Shown: positions 1 to 10,274 of the stretch, piece by piece
Layout: the number at the start of each line of letters is the position of its first letter
Position numbering within the stretch: position 1 is the first letter of the stretch
From: Chionoecetes opilio
Lineage: Eukaryota; Arthropoda; Malacostraca; Decapoda; Majidae
DNA: 64,000 nt
Reading direction: 5' to 3'
Assembly: GCA_016584305.1 (NCBI GenBank)
Contig: JACEEZ010000471.1
Coordinates: 31,001 to 95,000 of the forward strand
Position numbers and translations under genes: made by a program
The notes under the pieces: generated by a model
Databases searched by the model: none
What the model was told of the DNA's origin: nothing
The model's input: the letters and a program-made list of their open reading frames with translations, nothing else

Positions 1-229
1 TTTTTTTTTATTTTCCCTTTTTAGGACTTTTTGAAACAATCACATAGCAAATTAGAAAGATATTACTTTAAAATTATAAAATAGGAAGGATTGATTATCA
101 GTTAATTTATAAGCAAAGAAAGCAATAGCATTTTTTACAACACTATTTGAAAATCTATAATGCATACTACATTTTTCCTATTCTGCAAATGAAAAAAAAA
201 ATTTTACAATCCCATAGCTACTTTAAATT
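1..229. other. AT-rich sequence without a recognised feature
   Basis: This stretch is AT-rich with long T and A runs. I see no open frame, tandem repeat or inverted repeat in it. It may be the outer flank of the hAT-like element that follows. Confidence 0.5.
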
Positions 230-2290
230 ACGAACTGGCGGGGCACTTTACGAACTAGCCCTTGCAAAGTTTTTGACAAATCATGGAAAGTCTTTTTCTC
301 TGGGGATGTCTATTAAAATGCCATAAAAGCTAGGTGGCTAAGCCTTCATGACACATTGTAGTATGAATCTTTTTTTTTTCATTTTCATTTTACTGAAAGA
401 ACGTTCTCCGAACAATTTGTAACCATGAGCCCCAAAGTACATCCGAAACTTATTTCAACTTTTGGAAATTTTCTAAACATTCTTGTATATAACGTTTGTA
501 AAGGAAATGTTCCCCCCCCTTTTCTCTACACTTCTCTTTGAAAATTGAGTAAAAAAGGCTGCAAACTGCTTAGTTCAATTCCGTGTTTGTCCAGATCATT
601 CTTGTATCAGCAACAATTTCGCTGCAACTTTTCAATTTATCAAAATTCAATGATTGCGTTTACCAAGAATCCAAAAGTTAACAGATTTCTTCATAGGCCT
701 TCACCGTTGATCCAGTGAACTCAGGAACTGATCAATTGCTGGAAGAAATTCTGTATGCGAATGTTTTTCTGACTGTAGAGTATGCTTTTTTCATCGTCCT
801 AATCCAATGGATTGAGTGGGAAATTCTTGGCGCTTAGTGTCCCGAAAATTCCTTGGTTCCTGACTTTTTTCCCCCTTCTCCTCCAAAAAAAATGGGGCGA
901 TCCGTTTTTTTCACGTACAAAAAATTCCAAGGCTTCTCATTGGGGGGGGGACTGCTGTGTTCAAATCAGTTTTTGGGCCTGCAATGCGTGGCTTGTGGCA
1001 TCAACTCTACCAAGAAATGTCATGCCAAAAACAGCATAAAAGGGTGTTTTACTTGCCCTCTTTTCAAGGAGACCGCTGGCTTCATAAAGAGTTTTTCTCA
1101 TCTCATTCTCATCACCGTTATTTTGCAAGTGCTTCCGGATTGGGACATATCCTTGGGCAATTTCTTTCCTGCAAAAATCACAGGACCATCTTTTTTAGAA
1201 AACCTCTTTGGGACAGCACGGCCAATTCTACTTTTTCGTAAATCGCTAAAATTTCATAAAACGACGTGTAGGTGTAAAAACACTAAATGACCTCTAGAAA
1301 AAAAAATATGAGATAGCTGCTTGACAAAATTCAGCGCAGCTTTTCCAACCAGGTTTAATGAGTGACCTGCACAAAAGGGGTCCAAACTGCATGATGATTT
1401 TTAGCCAACTTGGCTTGCAGACCTTGTATCTCCCCTCATAGATGTTGCATTATCAATGATTACCCACGCAATTTTGAAAGTCAAAATCATAGTCTTTAAA
1501 ATTTTTATCAAACCCTTTAAAATTTCTTGAGCCTTTTGTCCCCTTTATTTGTAAAAATTTTACAAATCTCTCTACGGTGTATCTGCTCCATGTATTGAAG
1601 ATCTGTTAGTTGTCAACAGACCTTCATCAGGTTTTAAACGAGAGAAATTGAGTAATATTTTGCAGCTTTTTACGTGCATTATTTCCTTGAGTACTTCATT
1701 GCCTATTATCTGATTTTAAAATTTTTTCCAATGGTTGAAAATAAAAATTTTTATGGCCACTGCCCGACTGGCATGATTATGTATTGTTGCCTGAGGAAAT
1801 CTCATCCGGGCCAAAAACTCTACATCCTAAAATTTTTTCCCTTTTTGGGAGATTCAATTATTTCACATCTCCTCAAGAGCAGGCCTCTTTTTACTAAAAA
1901 TTTCAAAACACAATCATCGTTTCAAAAGACCCCAATACTGCCCCACTTGATCCCTTGTGTTGTTAGCTTTTTAGTCTACACCTCCCAAATCTCTTGCACG
2001 ACTTGTTGCTGACAAACTGCTTGAATGTATCCTTTGATTGTTCATTGGACAACAATCCTATTGGCGTGTTTCCAGTCAGGGGAACCCATCAGATGTAAAC
2101 TGAGATCTCGAAGCACCCCATTAGCTTGCAATAGAAGCAGTAGACCCGCCCATTTTCTGGAGATAGACATACCCAAAGAACGCTTTGTAACTTCCCCATT
2201 TCGATTCCTTCGCTCAAACATACCTGTGTGTGCATTTGCGACTGACATTTTTTGCGTCTTTTTGATTGCTGAATTAGCTCCCAAAATGTT
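230..2290 (-). pseudogene. Decayed hAT / ZMYM-type transposase
   Basis: Minus-strand translation, pieced together across many frameshifts and stops, shows the order of a hAT-like transposase of the ZMYM/TTF-zinc-finger type. A TTF-like stretch (SPENGRVYCFYCK, then DWKHANRIVVQ) lies at about 2050-2165. An IIDNATSMRG stretch is followed by CAGHSLNLVGKAALNFV near 1340-1440. A KTDLNTAV-type stretch lies near 945-985. A C-terminal dimerisation motif (GERSFSKMKMKKKRF) lies near 365-415. These match the usual order of zinc finger, DDE/RNase H-like core and hATC tail. No intact frame remains, so it cannot encode a working protein. Terminal inverted repeats were not resolved. The motifs are read directly from the sequence; the family name rests on memory of its signature motifs. 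A domesticated ZMYM-like gene is a less likely alternative. Confidence 0.72.
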
Positions 2291-2389
2291 GCATCACGGG
2301 TGGTGGAGACCCCTCAGCACCCTTTCTCTTTTTCTTCTTTTTTTCTTTTACTTTGTTATCATCTATGTATTTTATGGATCATCCACACC

Positions 2390-2608
2390 CTGTGGATACC
2401 CCAAGGGAAACACAAGGAAAGATGCAGAGGATGTTACGAAAAGTATCACTAGGAGAAGGTACATGGTGGCCTAAAACCCAAGGCTAAAGAGTTCTTCTGC
2501 AGTGCATGTGATGGTCAGCCACATCTCTGCCTTTCATGTTCAATGAAAAATATGCCTCATACTAAGGAAATGCATGGGAAATTGGGAAACGATTACACAT
2601 TCGGATAA
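2390..2608 (+). pseudogene. piggyBac-like transposase C-terminal zinc ribbon (remnant)
   Basis: The plus-strand frame from 2408 to the stop at 2606-2608 reads RCRGCYEKYH, an in-frame TAG at 2450-2452, then EFFCSACDGQPHLCLSC and a short tail. The spacing CxxC...CxxC...CLxC matches the cysteine-rich C-terminus of piggyBac-derived (DDE_Tnp_1_7) transposases, which binds the transposon ends. Only the last 60-odd codons are present. The catalytic core is missing, probably displaced by the oppositely oriented hAT-like remnant whose N-terminus lies about 100 bp upstream. Another zinc-ribbon protein is possible, so confidence is moderate. Confidence 0.55.
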
Positions 2609-4777
2609 TTCAATTTAACTTTTTTTTTTATTTTGTTTACGGAACAAATTTCGTGAGTTTTATGGTATTTTCTTCTACATTAATTACTGCTGCATTATGT
2701 AATGATTTTTGTTTTGCTTGTAAGATGAATACACCTTACAAGCTTTGTGTTACAAAGTTTTATATGCATTTTGGAAGCATGTATTGTTATACATAATATT
2801 ATCTTATCAATGCATCAAATTTCAATGTTTATTTTTGCTTTATAGCAAAGAATGCTTCGCATGTTTTATTTTGATAACTGCTTTATTTTTCATATTGATT
2901 TTAATGCTTATAGGATCACATTATCATATGAAACATAATAAAAAAAAAAAAATTGATGAACAAGGAAAAGGGTTTTTGGGGGTAATCATAATTAACTAAT
3001 TACACATTATGAGTATTTTTTATTACCTGATATCGTTGCAAACATTTTATAGCCATAAAAAATACAAATGTACATAAAAATTGGCTATGTACTCATGTTT
3101 GCAAAAGTTTTTAAAAAAGGGTTTTTTTGGGCCACGGTGTACCATTCGCAAAGAAGGAAATATATGCTCGGTACACCGGGTGGCCCAAAACGCAGTTAAT
3201 GTGTTAAAATCCCACTGTAGTGATTTATCCAAAACAATGATACGGGCGCCACTTTTATGTAAACAAACACTTACGTCATTCTGTGACATATGAGTTCACT
3301 TTCATTACTTCATTTCATCACATATAACATATCTCAGTATTCCCGTTTCCTTACTAGCACACTCTTTGTGTATTCATGGACACCAGAAATCATTAATTGG
3401 TAGCAAATATTACATCGAAATGAAAAAAAAAAAAAAAAATCACCTCAAAATCAGCCACGGGTCGCTCATTAAACCCTTAATCAGCGGTGCCCGTTTCCCT
3501 AAATCTGTTAGAGGGAGACTTTCTAAAACCAGAAATTGGCCATGGGAAACAAGCAACACTACCGCTATAGCAGTTGGATATAAGATAAATTATTAATTTT
3601 ATATAAATAAGGCCTCTTATTAAAAAAATTTATATATAAATATACAAGGAAGTATTAGGTAATAAATAAATAAAAAAAAAAAAATTATAATAATTAGACC
3701 CCAGGCCCCAGTTTGGCAGATTGCCCCATTTTGTGGGGCCCCCTATTGTGGGGCCCCTCAGCTGCCCACTATACCCACATCTAAATCCGGCCCTGCCTTA
3801 GACGGCCCATTAGTACCATAACATAAAAAACCACATAGCCAAATGTCAAATCACTGGTACCTCAAAGTTAATAATAAGATCACAAAAGCAACCTCAAAAA
3901 CCAAATAACTGTCACAGGCCCCCACAAAGCTGAATAGAAAACTTAAATAGCAAGTACTTAACTATATCATATAATCATTAACCCCTCACTACTACTACAT
4001 TAATACATAAACCTCATCAAAGGTTTAACTAAGTACAAGAGGTTAACTCAAATTGCAATTAATCCAAATAATAAACAATATAGTACTCAAAAACATTGCG
4101 ACGCCAGTGTACCCGCTATCTTGAACGGGGCCCAATGGAGATTAATAGCTCCACCAAAGTAAATTTGTATGCGTAGAGGGCAACCTGAAAAACTTCTAAA
4201 ACAGTGTAACCAGTAATGTCAACAAACCTGAATGATAGTTTGATAAATTTGATAAAATGGTGCAGAGCGTTTCAGTGACCCCGCCTCTCTCAACAGCTGA
4301 TACCTTCTCCGCGCTCCCTTCCTTCAAACTCTTTACAATCGAACTCTACAAATTAATATGGTCGTTAAATAGTTACTAAAAGTTAAAATATCAATTAATT
4401 CAAATAAAGGGGGGAAATTTAAAACTACAAAGTAACAAATGCCACTGTGCTATATGAACATAAGAAATAATACAAAAAGAACCTGGTCAAAATAACATTG
4501 GGAAATCACTTGTTTCATGACAGTTAAAAACGGGAATGACTGCAAATAGGGGACCGTGACTAAACAAACCTCATGCGAGTAATAATCGCATTACATTGTC
4601 TGGTAAGCTGCAGGACAGAGTTAGAGTTAGGATCGCCATATATACTACACAAACTAATTCAAATTCCAAATGGCCAGTAGCATACACAACCTCTCTCCAC
4701 TCTCTATGTACATGTTAGTCATTTAATTATTATACTTTTTGGTACTTATATTTTACTTTTTTATGTAGCTCTTATTT
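2609..4777. other. AT-rich intergenic stretch, no gene recognised
   Basis: About 2.2 kb of AT-rich sequence with only short, unconvincing open frames (for example 2745-2999, low-complexity hydrophobic). It contains one clear inverted repeat, listed separately, and an A/T-only stretch around 3600-3690. I found no recognisable exon, RNA gene or transposon end. Confidence 0.5.
3129..3186. repeat. Imperfect hairpin, GGGCCAC...GTGGCCC
   Basis: The left arm GGGCCACGGTGTACC (3129-3143) pairs with GGTACACCGGGTGGCCC (3170-3186), with two extra bases in the right arm and a 26-base loop. It stands out in AT-rich surroundings. It could be a subterminal hairpin of a DNA transposon, possibly linked to the piggyBac-like tail upstream, but no matching end was found. 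Confidence 0.5.
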
Positions 4778-4780
4778 AGT

Positions 4781-6604
4781 TCCTGTTTTAACCTGCTGAT
4801 GGAGGAGCTAGTCGCCCTGCCCTTCCAGGCTGGCACCGTCCTGCTCAGCTACGCCGACGACCTGGCCCTCGTTGTCACCGGGCGGGGTGACAGGCTTTGC
4901 AAACGCAGCGCGCTCTCGACCTCATCACCGCCAAGTGCGAGGAGCTGGGCCTCAAGATCTCGACGCAGAAGTCCCGGGCCATGACTATCAAGGCAGCCAA
5001 CCCAGTCTGTCAGCTGCGCGTCCAGGGCATCGGCCTGGCCTGGACGGACTCCTACCTGTACCTCGGGTGTGGCTCGACAGGCGGCTGTCGTTCACGGCGC
5101 AGCTTGACTACCTGAGGGAAGGGACGCAGGCCAGGCTGAACGTGATGCGGGCCATGACGCGGCTTAACGCCGGCGCCACCTTCTCTGTCCTCCGCCTGTA
5201 TTATGTGCAGGCTGTGCGCTCCCTGGTGGATTATTGCGCCCCTGTCATCATCGCGCTCTCCCCCAGTCAGCAGGAGCGGCTCGAGGTGCTTCAGAACAAC
5301 GCCATGAGGACCATGCTGGGGGCTCCGAGATGGTCCAGCGCCTGCGTAATGCAGAGCGAGACCAGTTTGGTGCCCCTCGCCACCAGGGGCAGTGCATCAT
5401 GGCCTGTCGCGTGGCCAGAGTATTTCGCCGCGACGTGGAGGGCGTGGCGCAGAGGAGACTCCGGCTGGCCATGACGCAGGGCATCGAGTGCCTGCGCAGC
5501 AACACGTGGCTCATCAACACCTCGCTAGCCACCCACAGCCTCATTCACGCGGGGATCACCGGGCCGTGGCGGGAGGCCGATGTCCCCGCCCCCACCTACA
5601 ATGCTCCGCCCCCGTGGGGGCCCCCCGCCGCAGAGTTCACCGCCACACAGTTGCCTGCCTGTAAAGCCATGTGCACCACCCGGGAGCTGCGGCAGCACGC
5701 GCTGATGGCCATGGCCCAGGTCGCCGAGCGGGACAGCCGTGTATACTTCACTGACGGCTCGGTCGACCCGGATAGTGGTAGAACAGGTGCCGCGTTCGTC
5801 ACCACGGGTGGGACAGAGCTGTCTTGGCGGACGTCTAACAACTGCTCCACACTCCAGACTGAGCTGGTGGCCATCCAGCACGCCCTCGAACATGCCCTGC
5901 ACCACCGGGAGGCAACTGTGGTAATACACACCGACTCCTGGACGGGCTGCAGGCCCTCCAACAGCCGCATCCCAAGGACAACGTGAGGCTCATCACCACC
6001 ATCCTAGGCAGCCTACAGAGCCTTGTCGCGCAGGGAAGGCGTGTCAGGCTCAACTGGATCCCCAGCCACGTAGGGGTCCGAGGTAACGAGGCGGCGGACG
6101 CGGCCGCCAAGCGAGCCGCCAGCGGCCCCAGCGTCACCATGCACGTGCCTCCCAGCCTACAGCAGCTCAAGGCGCAGGCGAGACGGGCCGCAGCACACTG
6201 CGCTCACCAGACACACCGAGAGCTGGAGGCCAGGAAGAGCAGGCGGCCTGGGTACGCTCGCAGCCACCGACTACCACCCACTGGACGCCACCCAGCAACA
6301 ACCCAGGGCAGATGGCGCACTACTGCAGCGTGTGCGTCTGGGCTACTGCACCAGAGAGGAGCTACAGGAGGACTTCGAGGGGCAAGTGTGCGACCACTGC
6401 GAGATGCACACCCGTCGCCCACTGTTGCACTACCTCCTGTCCTGCCCCGCCACCGCCCCCCTGAGGCCCGGCCCGGCCCCCGTCGCCCAGCCTGCAGGTG
6501 GGGGGCTGCTGAGTGGGCGTGAAGGCAGGGCCGCCCTCATGGTCCGCCACACCCCGAGAGACGTGATGTTGGGGGTGCTGCGAGCAACGCCCCCTCCCCG
6601 CTGA
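4781..6604 (+). pseudogene. RT thumb - RNase H - Cys/His finger polyprotein remnant
   Basis: The reading frame is split by at least four frameshifts: 4799-4984 (RT palm, YADD), 4897-5115 (KCEELGLKIS stretch), 4872-5474 and 5234-5986, 5983-6522, then 6332-6604. The RT part shows YADDLALVV and later RSLVDYCAPVI with LEVLQNNAMR, the usual post-palm region. The RNase H part shows YFTDGSVD, then TLQTELVAI, then VVIHTDS, and in the next frame WIPSHVGVRGNEAADAAAK. These supply the D-E-D-(H/D) residues of the family. The C-terminus has CDHCEMHTRRPLLHYLLSC, a CxxC...H...C finger common in these retrotransposons. It ends at the stop codon after position 6600. It resembles the element at 15733-19682 in architecture but differs clearly in sequence. 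Confidence 0.85.
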
Positions 6605-6816
6605 CACATCACGTACCCACACCCCGTCGCGCCCGGCAGGGTGACCAGTGACGCAGGTGACTCACCGTCACCACGCCTCCACGCGACCCTCCCGTAGCCT
6701 GACGGGATACCCTCCTCACTGGCGGGCTGATGCCCGCTTTGTACTTCTTTGCTCCTGCATGTGCATTTCTGTACATGCTTGTATTGTGTGTGTGTGTCCT
6801 GTATGCTTAGTTGTAC

Positions 6817-6822
6817 AATAAA
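6817..6822 (+). terminator. Polyadenylation signal AATAAA of the non-LTR element
   Basis: AATAAA sits about 215 bases after the stop codon of the polyprotein and just before the A-rich end of the element. It is the expected 3' processing signal of the retrotransposon transcript. Confidence 0.6.
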
Positions 6823-6840
6823 CCTTTACAAAAAATCAAG

Positions 6841-7092
6841 TCTTTAATAAAAGTTGATATATAATAATACATGTGCGTAATACCCATCCAACCTCCTTGG
6901 AAATACCGCACAGTGCGTTGTGACAAGCAAGTTCTGCGAGTCGTGGGCGGGGCTTCAGGCCGACAGCCGGACCTCACTTTATGATAAACCGCGGGACTGG
7001 CAGGGCATCTCCTCTTTATTCTACCTCCATGGGTGCTGCCTCTCTGTATAAGATTATCACTATCTAGCAACGCTGTAATGGACGATTGGTAG
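6841..7092. other. Non-repetitive flank, no gene recognised
   Basis: About 250 bases between the retrotransposon tail and the first (CT)n tract. A short minus-strand frame crosses it, but its composition does not suggest coding. Confidence 0.4.
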
Positions 7093-7100
7093 GTGGTGTG

Positions 7101-7101
7101 G

Positions 7102-7132
<31 letters not shown>

Positions 7133-7150
7133 ATGTCTATCTGTCTCTCT
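7101..7150. repeat. (CT)n microsatellite
   Basis: A CT-dinucleotide tract with a few interruptions directly precedes the tRNA-like head of SINE family C. Confidence 0.85.
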
Positions 7151-7161
7151 CGCCATCTTTG

Positions 7162-7341
7162 ACTCGCCAGGGTGGCGCGGTTGGTAGAATCACGGACTGG
7201 TGTTGCGGAGTCCCTGCGCCATTTGGTCAGCGGTTCGAGGCCACCAAATTCGTCCTGGTGTGGTGGCACTTTGTATAGTCAATAACCTTGTAGTTGGTAC
7301 TTGCAAAGTGTCTAAATAGGATCAAAGTATCTTATCTTATC
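7162..7341 (+). mobile_element. SINE family C, copy 1 (tRNA-derived)
   Basis: The element has a tRNA-like head with an A-box region (GGTGGCGCGGTTGGTAGAAT) and a B box (GGTTCGAGGCC). A body follows reading TATAGTCAATAACCTTGTAG, then TTGGTACTTGCAAAGTGTCT, and the tail is ATCTTATCTTATC. A second copy lies on the minus strand at 35221-35400 with the same body and tail. Both copies sit in CT/GA microsatellite. Transcription would use RNA polymerase III from the internal boxes, and mobility would depend on a partner LINE. Confidence 0.8.
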
Positions 7342-7357
7342 GCTATCTTTGACTGTC

Positions 7358-7363
7358 TTTCTT

Positions 7364-7394
<31 letters not shown>

Positions 7395-7421
7395 CTCTTT
7401 CTCTCTCTCTCTCTCTCTCTA
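7358..7421. repeat. (CT)n microsatellite
   Basis: A CT-rich tract lies between the SINE-C tail and the CR1 3'-end fragment. Confidence 0.85.
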
Positions 7422-7588
7422 GAATGGACTCAGTCGTCAGGTAGTTAGTGCGGAGTCAATAGGGAGTTTTAAAAGGAGGCTAGACAATTCCATGTATTGG
7501 GATGAAAGGTGGATGTAGGTAGTGTTAAGTAACAGGAACTACCACGTGTAGGTCTCACGGCCTCTTGTAGCTTACTTAGTTCTTATGC
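7422..7588 (+). mobile_element. CR1-like 3'-end fragment
   Basis: This 167-base stretch matches the 3' end of the CR1-like element at 10100-10274, including GTAGTTAGTGCGGAGTC, GGTGGATGTAGGTAGTGTTA, ACAGGAACTACCACGTGTAG and GGCCTCTTGTAGCTT. It is a severely 5'-truncated copy that ends in the TTCTTATG motif characteristic of CR1 tails. (CT)n lies on both sides. Confidence 0.8.
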
Positions 7589-7597
7589 TCTCTCTCT

Positions 7598-7661
<64 letters not shown>
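7589..7661. repeat. (CT)n microsatellite
   Basis: An almost uninterrupted CT tract directly following the CR1 tail. Confidence 0.9.
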
Positions 7662-7664
<3 letters not shown>

Positions 7665-7744
7665 GCTATCCCGTAAAAGCTCATCACCGCCGCTGTGAAC
7701 TGTGTCTGCCTACTGAAAAATGGCGGAATAATTTGATATTAGGC

Positions 7745-7999
7745 CCTACCCTCCCTTGCCTTCCCTTCCCTCAAACCACTACACTCCTGCCCATACCACC
7801 CACTCCCTTCCCCTCCCTTCCGTCCCCTCCTTTACCTTCCCCTCGAACCACCACACTGTACCCTTATCACCCACTACCTATCCCTCCCTTCCCTTCCCTT
7901 CCCTTCCCCTCCCTCCCCTTTCTTCCTTCCCCTCCCCCCTCTTCCCTCCCCTCAAACCACCACACTCCTGTCCATACCGCACATTTCCCTGCCTAGACT
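7745..7999. repeat. Pyrimidine-rich (CCCTTCC) low-complexity tract
   Basis: Irregular CCCTTCC and CCCTCC runs with recurring ACCACACTCCTGCCCAT-like units suggest a degenerate minisatellite. The overlapping long open frames are composition artefacts. Confidence 0.6.
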
Positions 8000-8203
8000 A
8001 AAACTAAAATTTAAAGGTTGTAGGGGTTGTGAAATTAGAACAGTGAGGTTTGCAAGACTGAAAGCAACATTCCCAGGAAAAAACGAAAGGTTGAAGGGGT
8101 TGTGGGGTTAGAACAGTGAGGTTTGCGAGTACGATTTAACTTTTCATAAGTATTCCCACCGAAAAACTAAAGGTTGAAAGAGTTGTGAGGTTAGAACAGC
8201 GAG
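8000..8203 (+). repeat. 74-bp minisatellite, left part
   Basis: About two and a half units of the array are present. The unit contains AACAGTGAGGTTTGCGAG, an ACGCAACATT-like stretch and GGAAAAACGAAAGGTTG. The array resumes at 10275 after the CR1 insertion, so the CR1 element landed inside it. Confidence 0.8.
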
Positions 8204-8249
8204 TCGTTAGTGCACATCTTTAGGAAATCGGTTTGATATAGGCGTTGTC

Positions 8250-8495
8250 CGTTATTGTGGAGGAAAAGAAATGTAGTCCCCATATTTAAGAAGGGAGACA
8301 GAGGACTAAACTAAAATTATCGACCCAGTAGTCTAATGTCAGTGGTAGGTAGATTATTGGAATATATTATTGCAATAAACATTAGAGAGCATTTAGAAAA
8401 ACAGAGTTTGATCAATGATTCACAACATGGATTCATCAAGGGTAGGTCATGCCTCACCAATTTATTGAGTTTGTATAGGAAAGTTTTGAGAATGA
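8250..8495 (+). pseudogene. CR1 RT, N-terminal part
   Basis: A translated fragment carries VPIFKKGDRG (read across a stop), NYRPSSLMSVV, LLEYIIAINI and NDSQHGFIKGRSCLTNLLSLY. These are the fingers and first palm blocks of a CR1/Jockey-type reverse transcriptase. It breaks off where the foreign block begins, before the first catalytic Asp block (F/YLDF), which is missing. Confidence 0.75.
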
Positions 8496-8502
8496 AGGAG
8501 GA

Positions 8503-9194
8503 CTAGAAAGAGAAAAGAAAAGGAGAACAATCTTGTTCTTGTTGACGATAGGTTTTCCGACATTCACTATGATACCGAACGTACTTGAGTTCTCCTTCAT
8601 TTAAACCTGACAAGTAATTTAGTAGTCTATGAATGTCACTTTCAGTATCACCAAGAGACACTCTCTTTTGACAGTGTTGTAAAATTTCATCTGTCATGAC
8701 CGGATTGTTCACCAATCGCTTCTTTGATGTGGCCACTTCTTTACAGATCACGCAAACTCCGTCCTCCTCCACACATTGGCGATACTACCACGATCTCATT
8801 TCACAGGGTATATCTGACTGAGCTCAAACTGCTTCTTCAACATGCCTGAAAAAGAAAAAATGGAGTTAGACCCTATATTCTGAACCGGAAGTGCTAATCT
8901 GAACCGGAAGTGCTATAAGGACATTTCCGGTTGTTTTTTTTAGTGCTAAAAATCGACTCGGCATACCTGAAAACCTACAAAAGGATACTCAAATGATGAA
9001 AATCGGTCAATTATTGGCGGAGATAGGTGCATGGTCAGTGCCGGGGGCCCCCAAAAAGGGAAGTGACCCCCAAAAGGGGGGTAAGGGGTCTGAAATTGGG
9101 ACCCCATCTTTTTCTGTTAATCTGATACCTATAGAAGCCAGAACTGCAAAAAATCAATTTTAGCACAAAAATCCTACGGGAGCCCTTTTCCTAA
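8503..9194. other. Foreign block inside CR1, carrying a zinc-finger module and GAACCGGAAGTGCTA repeats
   Basis: The CR1 frame stops before this block and resumes after it. It contains the minus-strand zinc-finger frame (8515-8772), two direct copies of GAACCGGAAGTGCTAAT/A at about 8880-8914, and a non-coding G/C-run stretch with GGGGGCCCCC near 9050. I found no convincing terminal repeat or duplication. It may be a simultaneous insertion and deletion. Confidence 0.5.
8515..8772 (-). pseudogene. Zinc-finger module (CxxC...HxxxC), N-terminal-type fragment
   Basis: The minus-strand frame starts at Met (8772) with VCVICKEVATSKKRLVNNP. It continues through a helical-looking segment to ELKYVRYHSECRKTY, giving a CxxC...HxxxC pattern over about 70 residues. 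I recall this pattern (a CxxC pair, a K-x-L-V segment, then E-x-x-Y/W-H-x-x-C-Y) from the N-termini of large uncharacterised multicopy proteins in arthropods and cnidarians. One such relative may be the remnant at 46770-49130. No catalytic domain follows, so this looks like a stranded first exon or 5' fragment. Function is unknown. Confidence 0.5.
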
Positions 9195-9308
9195 CATTAC
9201 ATACCGCACTAAGAGCTTGGCTAAGTGATAGACAGCAAAGGTTACAATTAATGGTTCTAAATCTGAATGGGGACAGGTGACAAGTAGAGTTTTCCATAAG
9301 GGTCTGTT

Positions 9309-10190
9309 TTGGGTCCATTACTATTTGGATTTACATCAACGACATGGATAGAGGGATTAGCAGTGATATCAGTAAGTTTTTCTGATGATAAGAAGGTAGG
9401 TAGTATTATTGGATCACAGTCTAATGTAAATATATTGCAGGGAGACTTAGATAAACTTAATGAGTGGGTAGTCAGATGGCAGATGGAATTTAATATTGAT
9501 AAGTGCCGCGTTATGAATTTTGGTAGAAAAAACCCTGGTAATAGATTCACTATACGCAATGTATCGCTGAAAAGATCACAAGATGAGAAAGATTTTGTAG
9601 TGAGGTTGAGCTCCGACCTCCGACCTAGGAAACAATGTATTGAGGCTAGAAATAGACCTAATAGAGTGTTAGGATTCATTACCAGAAGTGTTAAAACTAG
9701 AAGTGCGGAAGTTATTCTAAAGCTATATTTGGCTCTAGTCAGACCTCACTTACACTATGTGGTTCAGTTTTGGTCTCCATATTACAGGATGGATATAGCC
9801 TTGTTAGAATCAGTGCAGAGAAGGATGACCAAAATGATTCAAGTGATGCGTAACTTTAGTTATGAGAAGAGATTGAAGCTACTAAATTTATACTCACTCG
9901 AGAGACGCAGAGTAAGGGGCGATCTGATAGAAGTTTTTAAATGCATAAAGGGATTTAATAAACGGGAGGTAGGAAAAGTTCTTACGGCTATTAACCAGAG
10001 TAGAACAAGAAGTAACGGATTCAAGCTGGAAAAGCGTAGATTTAAAAAAGTAACAGGGAAAAACTGGTACACAAATATGGTGGTAAATGATTGGAATATA
10101 CTCAGTAGGAAGGTAGTTAGTGCGGAGTCGTTAGGGAGCTTTAAAAGGGGGCTGGATAGGTTCATGGATGGGGATGAAAGGTGGATGTAG
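9309..10190 (+). pseudogene. CR1-like RT, C-terminal part (293 codons open)
   Basis: An open frame of 293 codons begins in a damaged version of the VPQGSVLGPLLF block and then shows SFSDDKKVGSI, a changed form of the catalytic FADDTK box. It continues with LDKLNEWVVRWQMEFNIDKC, then LALVRPHLHYVVQFWSPYYR, SVQRRMTKMIQ and LERRRVRGDLIEVFK. These are hallmark CR1 post-palm blocks. The change from FADD to FSDD at the active site indicates a dead copy. The frame ends with the conserved FKRGLDRFMD before the 3' UTR. Confidence 0.85.
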
Positions 10191-10274
10191 GTAGTGTTAG
10201 GTAACAGGAACTACCACGTGTAGTCCTTGCGGCCTCTTGTAGCTTCCTTATTTTCTTATGTTCTTATGTTCTTA

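Larger units (their letters stand above)
4778..6840 (+). mobile_element. 5'-truncated non-LTR retrotransposon with RNase H domain
   Basis: The element begins abruptly inside the reverse transcriptase, just before the catalytic SYADDLALV box. It continues through the RT thumb, an RNase H domain, a C-terminal Cys/His finger and a 3' UTR with AATAAA at 6817-6822. GC content rises sharply at the start, against AT-rich flanks. 5' truncation is typical of incomplete target-primed reverse transcription. I could not identify a target-site duplication. The combination of RT, RNase H and a C-terminal CCHC-like finger fits the I-like/Jockey-superfamily lineages that carry RNase H; the exact clade is not resolved. 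Confidence 0.85.
8204..10274 (+). mobile_element. CR1-like non-LTR retrotransposon, itself interrupted
   Basis: The first part (8250-8490) encodes a motif run close to NYRPSSLMSVVGRLLEYII and INDSQHGFIKGRSCLTNLL. The second part (9195-10190) encodes the rest of the RT and the C-terminal region. The 3' end is a run of TTCTTATG units (10253-10274), the 8-bp 3' repeat typical of CR1. The junctions are both inside the 74-bp minisatellite, and CR1 elements often lack clean target-site duplications. A foreign block occupies 8503-9194. The element is 5'-truncated within the RT. Confidence 0.82.

Noticed and set aside
853..1290. 145-codon plus-strand open frame
   Set aside because: The complementary strand reads as hAT transposase core. 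The plus frame has no domain and is its shadow.
2745..2999. 84-codon hydrophobic plus-strand frame
   Set aside because: AT-rich composition with Phe, Ile and Leu bias and no family resemblance, so likely chance.
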